Origin: JBBIRM01 sp037441765
Lineage (GTDB): Bacteria > Desulfobacterota > BSN033 > UBA1163
DNA length: 8,526 bases
NCBI GenBank assembly: GCA_037441765.1
Contig: JBBIRM010000123.1
Span: 1-8,526 of the forward strand
Reading direction: 5' to 3'
Shown: piece after piece, positions 1 through 6,370 of the stretch
Layout of the letters: each line of letters begins with the position of its first letter
Position numbering within the stretch: the stretch's first letter is position 1
Notes under the pieces: model-generated
The model's input: only the letters and a program-made list of their open reading frames with translations
Database searches by the model: none
Told to the model about the DNA's origin: nothing
Made by a program: the position numbers and the translations under genes

Positions 1-61
1 CCACTGTGTCAGCAATGTTTGTCCCACAGTGACAGATATAAACACCAATCTTTTTTCTCAT
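1..61 (-). CDS. HdrA-like flavin/iron-sulfur protein, N-terminus only (gene continues past the window edge)
   Basis: Only the first 20 codons lie in the window, reading MRKKIGVYICHCGTNIAD and then Thr-Val. The pattern I-G-V-[FY]-[IV]-C-H-C-G-x-N-I is the usual beginning of the HdrA family (heterodisulfide reductase subunit A and its bacterial relatives, including BamE of class II benzoyl-CoA reductase). Known members carry FAD and several [4Fe-4S] clusters and move electrons, often in bifurcating complexes. The start codon is 17 bases after the stop of the 3-hydroxyacyl-CoA dehydrogenase gene, the same spacing as the gene pair before it, so it is almost certainly co-transcribed. The upstream GGA before TATAGA is only a weak ribosome binding site. 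The inference is that this protein takes electrons from the dehydrogenases or serves the AOR-family enzyme at the head of the cluster. Domain content beyond the first 20 residues is unknown. Confidence 0.8.
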   Translation of the reverse strand, partial: MRKKIGVYICHCGTNIADTV

Positions 62-78
62 TCTATATCCAAATTTTC

Positions 79-933
79 CTATTTTCGATAGTCATAAACT
101 CCCCTGCCACTCTTTCGGCCAAGGCGACCAGCCTTCACCAATTTGACAAGCAGAGGAGAAGGTCGGTATTTCTCACCTAATTCTCTTTGAAAAGTCCTCA
201 TACAGGCAAGGAGAATATCCAGGCCAAAAGCATCTGCTGCAGATAGAGGTCCCAAGGAAAAGCCCAGCCCCCTCACACAACACCGATCGATCTCCTCTGG
301 AGTTGCAAGGGAGTTCTCAAGGGCAAAGAAAGCTTCATTGACCATTGGAAGATATAGACGGTTAATCAAAAAACCTGGAGAGTCACCTACGGTTACAGTC
401 TCCTTGCCACATCGGGTAAGGAAATCGACGATCGTTTGGTGTGTATGGTCCGAGGTTTCTAAACCCTTTACTACCTCGACCAGTGGGGTCAAGGCGGCGG
501 GAATTAAAAAATGTGTTCCAATACATTTTTCTGGTCTTTTCGTTACAGCGCCCAGCTCAGTGATGCTCAGGGTAGAAGTGTTGCTGGCCAGAATTGTTTC
601 TCGAGGACAGATAGTATCCAGTTTCTTAAATACATCTTTTTTTACTTCCATTTCCTCAAAGACAGCCTCGATAACGAGTTCAACATCGGAAAAGGCCTGC
701 GTAAAATCGATGTTTGTCTTGATGAGAGAGAGGATTCTCTCTTCTTCTTCCTGATTGACTTTGCCTTTCTTAATTTGTGTATTTAAAAAAGTTTTTATAT
801 TCTTTAACCCCTTTTCGATCTGCTCTTCGGAGATGTCAACCATAAGAGTTGGGAACCCACCTCTAGCGCAGACCAGGCCGATCTGGCTTCCCATGGTTCC
901 CATGCCCACTATACCCACTCTTTTAATCTCCAT
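79..933 (-). CDS. 3-hydroxyacyl-CoA dehydrogenase (3-hydroxybutyryl-CoA dehydrogenase family)
   Basis: This enzyme should oxidise an (S)-3-hydroxyacyl-CoA to the 3-oxoacyl-CoA with NAD+, the third step of beta-oxidation, in the cytoplasm. The 284 residues match the short single-function HBD type, without a fused hydratase. The N-terminal Rossmann domain (about 1-185) opens with GIVGMGTMG (Gly10, Gly12, Gly15), and Asp33 at the end of beta-2 favours NAD over NADP. The C-terminal helical domain follows. Catalytic positions known from human HAD are all found at the right spacing: Ser120 in SNTST, His141, Glu153 in LVEV and Asn191 in GFLINR. The segment after the catalytic His is HFLIPAALTPLVE rather than the common HFFNPxPxMxLVE, which may mark a less usual substrate. 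The start is supported by a good GAGGAAG ribosome binding site six bases upstream. The gene lies 17 bases after the preceding acyl-CoA dehydrogenase and 17 before the HdrA-like gene. Family certain, chain specificity unknown. Confidence 0.96.
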   Translation of the reverse strand: MEIKRVGIVGMGTMGSQIGLVCARGGFPTLMVDISEEQIEKGLKNIKTFLNTQIKKGKVNQEEEERILSLIKTNIDFTQAFSDVELVIEAVFEEMEVKKDVFKKLDTICPRETILASNTSTLSITELGAVTKRPEKCIGTHFLIPAALTPLVEVVKGLETSDHTHQTIVDFLTRCGKETVTVGDSPGFLINRLYLPMVNEAFFALENSLATPEEIDRCCVRGLGFSLGPLSAADAFGLDILLACMRTFQRELGEKYRPSPLLVKLVKAGRLGRKSGRGVYDYRK

Positions 934-939
934 TCTGAT

Positions 940-946
940 CTTCCTC
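940..946 (-). promoter_or_regulatory. Ribosome binding site of the 3-hydroxyacyl-CoA dehydrogenase gene
   Basis: On the minus strand GAGGAAG lies six bases before the ATG at 933 and just after the TAA of the acyl-CoA dehydrogenase gene. It fixes the start codon and fits coupled translation of the two genes. Confidence 0.7.
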
Positions 947-950
947 TCTC

Positions 951-2099
951 TTAAGTTTGTCCTAGTATCCTCCGGCCAATAGCCAATTTCTGTATCTCCT
1001 TTGTTCCTTCATAAATCTCAAGCAGTTTTGCTGCCCGGTAGTAGCGCTCAATGGGATAGTCGTCAAGATATCCATATCCTCCATGAATCTGTAAAGCCTC
1101 ATCAACAACTCTCACTGCAACATTACAGGCCCACCATTTCGCCATAGAAGAAAGCTGGGTATCCGGGTTACCGCGATCAATAGCCCAACAGGCCTTATAG
1201 GTCAAATTCCTGGCTGTTTCAATGAGTGTAGCCATTTCAGCAATCTTGAATTGTATAGCTTGGAAAGAGGAGATCGTTTTCCCAAACTGTTTTCTCTTCT
1301 TTGAATAATTGACCGCCTGCTCCATAGCGCCCTGGGCAAGACCCACACCATCCCCTGCCACCATTACCCTCGAATAGTCGAGAAACTTCATCAACTGAAT
1401 GAATCCATTGCCTTCCTTGCCAACCAGATTCTCCTTGGGGACCCTTACGTTATTAAAATAGATATTTGCGGTGTCTGAAGCATGAAGCCCCATCTTGCCA
1501 TAAATTCTGTCCGCTTTATACCCAGGACGATCGGTTTCAACAATAAAGATGCTATGACGCTTCGATTTGGAGGTCTCTTCAGGATGAGTAAGACAGTAAA
1601 CGAGCAGAAATTTTGCTTCTGTGCCATTACTGATCATCACCTTATTACCATTGATCACATATTCCTCTCCAATCCTTTCTGCACGGGTTGTGGCAGAGGC
1701 AGGATCGCTCCCAGCCTCAGGCTCTGTAATTGCAAAACCCATCACCCACTCCCCTTTGACCAGAGGTGGAAGGTATTTCTTCTTCTGTTCTTCAGTACCA
1801 AAGAGCAGAAGTTCATCTGCGCCAAATGTTGTCTGGGAAAATATCTGTCCAAGCCCGGGCTCCGCCCTCCAGAATTCCTCTAAGATGATCACATGTTCAA
1901 GAGTGCCCAGACCAAGGCCCCCGTATTCTTTCTTTATGAAGACACCAACAAAACCCAGTTGGGCAGCCTTCTTAATAATTTCCCTTGGATATTCCTTTTT
2001 TTCTTCACACTCTTTTCCAATGGGCGTAAGTTCACCTTCTGCAAACTCTCGAGCAGCCATCCGAATCTGCTTCTGCCGATTTGTCAATTCGAAATCCAT
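951..2099 (-). CDS. Acyl-CoA dehydrogenase (second of two paralogues in the cluster)
   Basis: This FAD flavoenzyme should introduce an alpha,beta double bond into an acyl-CoA, passing electrons to an electron-transfer flavoprotein or equivalent. The 382 residues carry the full family layout: N-terminal helical domain (1-120), middle beta domain with ITEPEAGSD at 124-132 and the S-N-G-T strand near 157-160, and C-terminal helical domain with FAD-contacting RKQFGKTISSFQ (269-280) and EALQIHGGYGY (334-344). The catalytic base is Glu364 in IYEGTKEIQ, at the place used by medium- and short-chain acyl-CoA dehydrogenases. It aligns without gaps to the dehydrogenase at 2312-3460, at about 55% identity by hand count. 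Differences cluster at 81-90, 114-120, 171-180 and 241-250, so the two probably differ in substrate. The ATG at 2099 is preceded by GGGTGAG with a short spacer. The gene follows a 212-base gap with a palindromic repeat, and is tightly linked to the next gene (17 bases). Substrate is unknown; saturated or cyclic acyl-CoAs are equally compatible. Confidence 0.96.
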   Translation of the reverse strand: MDFELTNRQKQIRMAAREFAEGELTPIGKECEEKKEYPREIIKKAAQLGFVGVFIKKEYGGLGLGTLEHVIILEEFWRAEPGLGQIFSQTTFGADELLLFGTEEQKKKYLPPLVKGEWVMGFAITEPEAGSDPASATTRAERIGEEYVINGNKVMISNGTEAKFLLVYCLTHPEETSKSKRHSIFIVETDRPGYKADRIYGKMGLHASDTANIYFNNVRVPKENLVGKEGNGFIQLMKFLDYSRVMVAGDGVGLAQGAMEQAVNYSKKRKQFGKTISSFQAIQFKIAEMATLIETARNLTYKACWAIDRGNPDTQLSSMAKWWACNVAVRVVDEALQIHGGYGYLDDYPIERYYRAAKLLEIYEGTKEIQKLAIGRRILGQT

Positions 2100-2311
2100 A
2101 GATACTCACCCTTAAATTAATTACTTATTACTTGGACCAATTAAACCTTTACAATTATTTCCCTCACCCTCCCCTCTCCCCAATGTTTGGGGAGAGGGTT
2201 AGGATGAGGGGTTCGAACCAGCAGATTTCATTTATTTAATCCTCTCATTTAAGTTAAGAGTGGAATAGGAGGAGTTATTTCTTGGAATTTCAAGTTTGCC
2301 ATTTTAATTTG
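2100..2311. other. Longest intergenic gap inside the cluster (212 bases)
   Basis: This gap separates the two acyl-CoA dehydrogenase genes, while other gaps in the cluster are 17 to 81 bases. It holds the palindromic repeat annotated separately, then a perfect ten-base palindrome GGTTCGAACC at 2210-2219, and AT-rich sequence on both sides. I see no convincing promoter: the best minus-strand guess upstream of the downstream gene (TTGTAA, 16 bases, AGTAAT) is weak. There is no terminator-like U-run after the hairpin on either strand. No open reading frame of note is present. Confidence 0.6.
2161..2210. repeat. REP-like imperfect palindrome (about 50 bases)
   Basis: The left arm CCCTCACCCTCCCCTCTCCC and following C pair with the right arm GGGGAGAGGG, then TTAGGATGAGGG, with one or two mismatches or a bulge. 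The arms close with CCCCAA / TTGGGG around a three-base loop near 2184-2186. Such CCCTCA...CTCTCCCC / GGGGAGAGGG...TGAGGG palindromes are a common type of dispersed extragenic repeat in bacterial genomes. It is far richer in G and C than its AT-rich surroundings. In RNA either strand would form a very stable hairpin, which could stabilise the upstream mRNA or dampen expression of the downstream genes. No T-run follows, so it is not a standard intrinsic terminator. Being one copy of a dispersed family is inference; only one copy is in this window. Confidence 0.75.
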
Positions 2312-3460
2312 TCAATATCTCCCCAACAAGGCTCGAGCAATAATAATTTTTTCAATCTCTTTTGTGCCTTCGTAAATTTCTACAATCTTTGAATCCCTAT
2401 AAAACCTCTCAATATTATAGTCTCCTATAAACCCATAGCCGCCGTGTAGTTGAAGGGCCTCCTCCGCAACCCTTACTGCTACCTCTCCAGTAAACCACTT
2501 CGCCATGGCAATCAGATGTGATTCCACCCTTCCCTGATCCAGGAGCCAGGCAGCCTTCTGGTAAAGATTCCTTCCAGCCTCAACTCGGGTCGCCATTTCA
2601 GCGATTTTAAATTGGGTGACTTGAAAAGAGGCGAGGGGTTTTCGAAACTGCTGACGCTTTCGAACATGTGCGATCGCCTGTTCGAGAGCACCCTGAGCCA
2701 GACCAACCGCTTCTGCACAAACATGGAGACGGGTATGATCAAAAAAGACCATAAACTGATGAAATCCTCGGCCTGGGGTTCCGATAAGGTTTTCCTTAGG
2801 GACCCTGACATCATTAAAAGAGATCTCAGCAGTATCTGAGGCGCGGAGGCCCAGTTTGTTTCTGAGCTTTGTTGCCTCAAAGCCTTTTCGGTCTGTCTCT
2901 ACGGTGATGACACTGAATCGATCATGTGGAGATTCAATATGGGGTTCAGTCAGGCAGAGAACCTGAAGATAGTTGGCAATAGTTCCACCGGTAATAAATG
3001 TTTTGGTTCCATTGATCACATATTCATTTCCATCCAGAATAGCAGTAGTTCTCACAGAGGAAACGTCGCTTCCAGCGTCAGGTTCAGTAATCGCTGCTCC
3101 AGTAATGGCCTTTGCTTGGACTAACGGTGGAATCCACTTCTTTTTCTGTTCCTCTGTGCCAAAAAGAAGAATCATTTCAGAACCAAAGGTTCCTGCAAGG
3201 ATAAAATGGGCAATCCCAGGATCAACCCTCCAGAATTCTTCGTTAATGAGGCAGTGCTCAAGGTAACCCAGTCCTTGTCCCCCGTATGCCTCAGGAATGA
3301 AGACCCCGACAAAACCAAGTCTACAGGCCATTTCCCAGAGATGTTTAGGGGGTTTCTCCTCTCGGTCGCACTCTTGGGAGATATTCGGGAATTCCTTCTC
3401 AGCAAATTCCCTGGCCGCTTTGATGATATCCTTCTGCTCTTCAGTCAAATCAAAATTCAT
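2312..3460 (-). CDS. Acyl-CoA dehydrogenase (first of two paralogues in the cluster)
   Basis: This is an FAD-dependent acyl-CoA dehydrogenase of 382 residues, the same length as its neighbour and gaplessly alignable to it. The middle domain carries ITEPDAGSD (124-132) and TGGT (157-160). The C-terminal domain carries RQQFRKPLASFQ (269-280), where Arg replaces the usual Gly after QF, then QFKIAEMA, EALQLHGGYGF (334-344) and the catalytic Glu364 in IYEGTKEIE. The residue pattern is that of a soluble bacterial enzyme; no membrane-binding C-terminal extension is present, unlike very-long-chain types. The start at 3460 has only a weak upstream ribosome binding site (GGGC), but the N-terminus MNFDLTEEQKDI is the standard family beginning. 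It sits 81 bases after the thiolase. Consecutive dehydrogenations of one substrate, or two different chain or ring substrates, are both possible; the sequence does not decide between them. Confidence 0.96.
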   Translation of the reverse strand: MNFDLTEEQKDIIKAAREFAEKEFPNISQECDREEKPPKHLWEMACRLGFVGVFIPEAYGGQGLGYLEHCLINEEFWRVDPGIAHFILAGTFGSEMILLFGTEEQKKKWIPPLVQAKAITGAAITEPDAGSDVSSVRTTAILDGNEYVINGTKTFITGGTIANYLQVLCLTEPHIESPHDRFSVITVETDRKGFEATKLRNKLGLRASDTAEISFNDVRVPKENLIGTPGRGFHQFMVFFDHTRLHVCAEAVGLAQGALEQAIAHVRKRQQFRKPLASFQVTQFKIAEMATRVEAGRNLYQKAAWLLDQGRVESHLIAMAKWFTGEVAVRVAEEALQLHGGYGFIGDYNIERFYRDSKIVEIYEGTKEIEKIIIARALLGRY

Positions 3461-3541
3461 GTTGAAGCCCGATTTTTACAATCGAAATTTTAAAATAAAA
3501 TGGAATGGTTTACAATGGATTTTAAGAGGATAATGATGAGA

Positions 3542-4750
3542 CTAAGCCCGTTCAAGAAGGATGGCTTGACCATGTCCTCCACCACCGCAGAGGGCAGCAA
3601 GACCAAGTTTTAAGCCCCGTCGTTCCATTTCATGGATAAGACTGACCACAATACGGCAACCTGTATTCCCGATAGGATGACCCAATGCAATCCCTCCTCC
3701 ATTGACATTAACCCTTTCAGGGTTTAGACCAAGTTCTCTCTCCACAACAATTGAAGGTGCGGCAAAGGCTTCGTTGATCTCAAAGAGTTCTATATCCTCG
3801 AGTTTATAGCCTGTTTGCTTTAAGAGTTTCTTAATGGCAGGGATTGGCCCAATCCCCATAATCCTGGGGTCTACCCCTACTGCTACGGAACCAACAACTT
3901 TCCATTTTCTCTTCATGTTCATTTTCTCTGCCAGTTCCCTTGAAAGAACCAACACTGCAGAGGCTCCGTCATTAATCCCGGAGGAATTACCTGCTGTCAC
4001 TGTCCCGTCTTTCTTAAATGCAGGAGATAGCTTGCTCAAACCTTCCAGAGTTGTCCCGGGTCGTGGATGTTCGTCCCTGTCTATAATCTTCGTTTCTCCC
4101 TTCTTTTCTCCAGGTACTGGAACAGGTACAATTTCATCCTTAAATCTTCCTTCCTCAATAGCCTTTTTAGCCCTCATCTGGCTTCGATAAGCAAACCTGT
4201 CCTGATCTTCTCTTGAAATGTTGTATTTCTCTGCCACGTTTTCTGCTGTCATTCCCATAATGAGTCCTGTATGGTGGTCCATAAGCCCATCCCAGACCCC
4301 ATCGGAAAGTTCTTGATGCCGAAGTCTAAGCCCCCATCTGGCATTTTTGATGGAGTAGGAAACATTGCTCATGCTTTCACCACCTCCTGCGATAATGGCA
4401 TCCGCCTCACCCAACCGAATGGCCATGGAGGCGATTCGAATAGCCTCCATCGATGAACAGCATGCCCGGTTTACCTGGACAGCAGAAACATAGTCAGGAA
4501 TCCCCGCTTTGAGCGCAGCAGAACGGGCAAGACCATTCTCATCGCTTCGAACCATAACCACACCCCAGTAAATATCATCGAGTTCTTCCTTTGGAAAGTT
4601 CACTCTCTTACAGACCTCTTCCATAACTATAGAGGCCAATTTCTCATGGAGGACATCCCTGAATGCCCCCCCAAACGAACCAATAGGAGTTCTCACCGCC
4701 GAAACAATCACTGGGTCTCTCTTATCCATTTTGAGAATTCTTCCTTTCAT
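3542..4750 (-). CDS. Thiolase (acetyl-CoA C-acyltransferase / acetyltransferase family)
   Basis: This enzyme should cleave a 3-oxoacyl-CoA with CoA to release acetyl-CoA and a shortened acyl-CoA, the last step of beta-oxidation. All catalytic signatures of the degradative/AcAT thiolase family are seen: nucleophile Cys97 in VNRACCSS, NEAFA at 326-330, His358 in GGGIALGHPIG and second cysteine Cys388 in LCGGGGHG. Cys98 directly after the nucleophile is a mild oddity where Gly, Ala or Ser is usual. Length is normal at 402 residues from the first ATG. A better start may be Met8 (ATG at 4727-4729), which gives MDKRDPVIVSAVRTP, the usual beginning, and has AGGAAG ten bases upstream; the first ATG has only GGAA at a longer distance. 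Lying between the dehydratase-like gene and the dehydrogenases, it closes a beta-oxidation set. Biosynthetic use (acetoacetyl-CoA formation) is less likely in this context. Confidence 0.97.
   Translation of the reverse strand: MKGRILKMDKRDPVIVSAVRTPIGSFGGAFRDVLHEKLASIVMEEVCKRVNFPKEELDDIYWGVVMVRSDENGLARSAALKAGIPDYVSAVQVNRACCSSMEAIRIASMAIRLGEADAIIAGGGESMSNVSYSIKNARWGLRLRHQELSDGVWDGLMDHHTGLIMGMTAENVAEKYNISREDQDRFAYRSQMRAKKAIEEGRFKDEIVPVPVPGEKKGETKIIDRDEHPRPGTTLEGLSKLSPAFKKDGTVTAGNSSGINDGASAVLVLSRELAEKMNMKRKWKVVGSVAVGVDPRIMGIGPIPAIKKLLKQTGYKLEDIELFEINEAFAAPSIVVERELGLNPERVNVNGGGIALGHPIGNTGCRIVVSLIHEMERRGLKLGLAALCGGGGHGQAILLERA
4740..4745 (-). promoter_or_regulatory. Candidate ribosome binding site for an internal start of the thiolase
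   Basis: AGGAAG on the minus strand lies ten bases before the ATG at 4729. It overlaps the codons of the longer predicted N-terminus, so if it is used, the true protein lacks the first seven residues (MKGRILK). Confidence 0.4.
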
Positions 4751-4822
4751 ATCATTTTGTTCCGATTAAGGTTTGGTATTAGGTTGTTTCTAAAGGAACC
4801 ACTGTTTAATAATCAAAATCCA

Positions 4823-6316
4823 TTATAATCCTACTGGAGGAAAATCAGGTAATTGACTAAAGATTGGATGCTTTATACCGTCTTTAATTCGGGCTGCCCG
4901 CTTTGCTGCCGCTTTATATCGATCGAAATCAGCCAATTCGTAGATAGATAACTTTTGGGCTTCAAGCGAGCCTTCTGCATGAATCGTGAGCACATCCTCG
5001 TAAGAAGAGGTGAGATCCCGAATTAATTTTGCCATACGAAGTCTATATTCTGTTGGAATGCCTTCTTTACCTCCAAAATATTTATCTAAATGGGCATGAA
5101 TTTCATGATTCTGATAATCTTTAGAAGAAGGGCAGGTTGTAACAATACCGCCCGCGATATCTTGAATATATTTTGTAGCTTGGTGCCAATTATCAGCAAA
5201 GTAAAATTTACAAATATTTGCATACATGGGATTTGGATATACTATATCTGAATCGGGTTCTGTGATGTAATGTTCGCATGCAGCCCTCCCAATAACCTCC
5301 ACTGCTTCCGTGTACATTGCCAGCCAGGTTAGTTTATCTCGAATATGAGGAACCCTATCTACTCCATTGTATTCTGCCATTAGAGCAGCGGCACCAGTAA
5401 AAAGCTCAAGTTCCATGGCCTTGTATGTTTCGGCACTGAGACGATGGAAATTTGCAAACATATAGGCAACCTGCCCTGCAAACTCCCACTCCCCCTTTAA
5501 AAATATTCTTTCATTAGGGACAAAAACATCATCAAAGATGATGGTTGCATCGTTGATATAAATGCTTCCAGCAATGGGATGATCAAATAAGTTTCCTAAT
5601 TCTTTTACTTCAGGTTCAGAGGAGATAAAGATAATCCCTTCGGTATTAGCGGGTATTGCAAATGAAACAGCATAGGCCTTATCATCCTCTCTCATCGTAC
5701 GGCAAGGAGTTATCAATATTTCATTACAAAGTGGCGATTGGCTGATATGTGTTTTGGCACCTCTGACAATGATTCCATCCTTTCTCTCATCAACCACTCT
5801 AACATAATAATCCTTATGGTTTTTTTGCTGAGATGGCCGTAGACTCCTGTCTCCTTTGACATCAGTGAGAGCCATTGCAAAAGATAGGTCATTCTTCTGG
5901 AGATATTTTCGATAAGCCTCAACATTGTCAGCATAATGAGTACCAAACTTTTTATCCACCCTCTTGCTGATCACCGTAAGGGCATTCAGCCCATCCTTTG
6001 CAACAAATTTAGCCCCTGGTGGTTTGCCCAAACAAACTCTGGCCCAGAGCTTAACAATCTCTCTTAACCTGAGTAAATCTTCTCGTTTTTTTGGGGGCAT
6101 CAAAACAAAACTGACTTGTTCCCCCTCTTCATTCTGCTCCGTAAATAGATCCTTATAATGAGGGTCATTTTCGAGGACATAATCCATTGCAACCCAATCT
6201 CTGCAGATCTTAAGAACTGGATGTGTTGTCACATCATTAACTCTCTCCCCACCAAAGTAAACAACTCTCCCATCCCTTAGACTTTCTATATATTGTTGAG
6301 GTGTTCTAATTGACAT
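4823..6316 (-). CDS. 4-hydroxybutyryl-CoA dehydratase / HpaB superfamily flavoprotein lacking the iron-sulfur cysteines
   Basis: The 497 residues follow the fold-family shared by 4-hydroxybutyryl-CoA dehydratase (AbfD) and 4-hydroxyphenylacetate 3-monooxygenase. TPQQYIESLRDGR opens the protein; TDVKGDRSLRPSQQ (151-164), VVRGAKTH-like IIVRGAKTH (182-190), FDDVFVPNERIFL (261-273), NGVDRVPHIRDKL (317-329) and DIAGG (386-390) resemble the AbfD branch more than the oxygenase branch. Aligned to AbfD from memory, its [4Fe-4S] ligands Cys99, Cys103, His292 and Cys299 correspond to Pro100, Phe104, His291 and Tyr298 here. Tyr296 and Glu455 become Ala295 and Leu443, Glu257 becomes Asp256, and Lys300 is kept as Lys299. 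So a cluster-dependent radical dehydration as in AbfD is unlikely. An oxygenase seems improbable in a cluster that looks anaerobic. FAD binding is expected but unproven. A strong AGGAGG site fixes the start. It lies 54 bases after the AOR-family gene and 72 before the thiolase. Family sure; reaction unknown, perhaps dehydrogenation, hydration/dehydration or isomerisation of an acyl-CoA. Confidence 0.92.
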   Translation of the reverse strand: MSIRTPQQYIESLRDGRVVYFGGERVNDVTTHPVLKICRDWVAMDYVLENDPHYKDLFTEQNEEGEQVSFVLMPPKKREDLLRLREIVKLWARVCLGKPPGAKFVAKDGLNALTVISKRVDKKFGTHYADNVEAYRKYLQKNDLSFAMALTDVKGDRSLRPSQQKNHKDYYVRVVDERKDGIIVRGAKTHISQSPLCNEILITPCRTMREDDKAYAVSFAIPANTEGIIFISSEPEVKELGNLFDHPIAGSIYINDATIIFDDVFVPNERIFLKGEWEFAGQVAYMFANFHRLSAETYKAMELELFTGAAALMAEYNGVDRVPHIRDKLTWLAMYTEAVEVIGRAACEHYITEPDSDIVYPNPMYANICKFYFADNWHQATKYIQDIAGGIVTTCPSSKDYQNHEIHAHLDKYFGGKEGIPTEYRLRMAKLIRDLTSSYEDVLTIHAEGSLEAQKLSIYELADFDRYKAAAKRAARIKDGIKHPIFSQLPDFPPVGL

Positions 6317-6321
6317 TAAAA

Positions 6322-6327
6322 CCTCCT
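6322..6327 (-). promoter_or_regulatory. Strong ribosome binding site of the dehydratase-like gene
   Basis: AGGAGG on the minus strand lies five bases before the ATG at 6316, the best match to the 16S 3' end in the window. It suggests this protein is made at a high level relative to its neighbours. Confidence 0.8.
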
Positions 6328-6370
6328 GTATGATCTATAGTCTTTGCATTCATTTCCTTTATAGACTATT

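Noticed and set aside
338..754. Plus-strand open frame of 138 codons
   Set aside because: It lies wholly inside the well-supported 3-hydroxyacyl-CoA dehydrogenase on the other strand, has low-complexity Ser-rich sequence, and matches no family I recognise. The other plus-strand frames within the genes are similar shadows.
1621..2115. Plus-strand open frame of 164 codons
   Set aside because: This is an antisense shadow of the acyl-CoA dehydrogenase, whose motifs are continuous over the same bases.
2205..2222. Possible tRNA T-arm around GGTTCGAACC
   Set aside because: The loop resembles TTCGAAC, but the flanking five-base stem does not pair and there is no acceptor, anticodon or D-arm nearby.
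2280..2300. Hairpin after the stop of the first acyl-CoA dehydrogenase as a terminator
   Set aside because: The pairing CTTG...CAAG is short and relies on G-T pairs, and no T-run follows in the direction of transcription.
4823..6316. Annotation as an oxygen-dependent 4-hydroxyphenylacetate 3-monooxygenase
   Set aside because: The conserved segments (TDxKGDR, the retained His291, the C-terminal HAEGS region) follow the dehydratase branch. No flavin reductase gene is present and the neighbours suggest anaerobic metabolism.
6337..6369. Seven-base inverted repeat (ATAGTCT / AGACTAT) between the AOR-family gene and the dehydratase-like gene
   Set aside because: It is AT-rich with a 19-base loop and no T-run. 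It is too weak to call a terminator or operator and could be chance.
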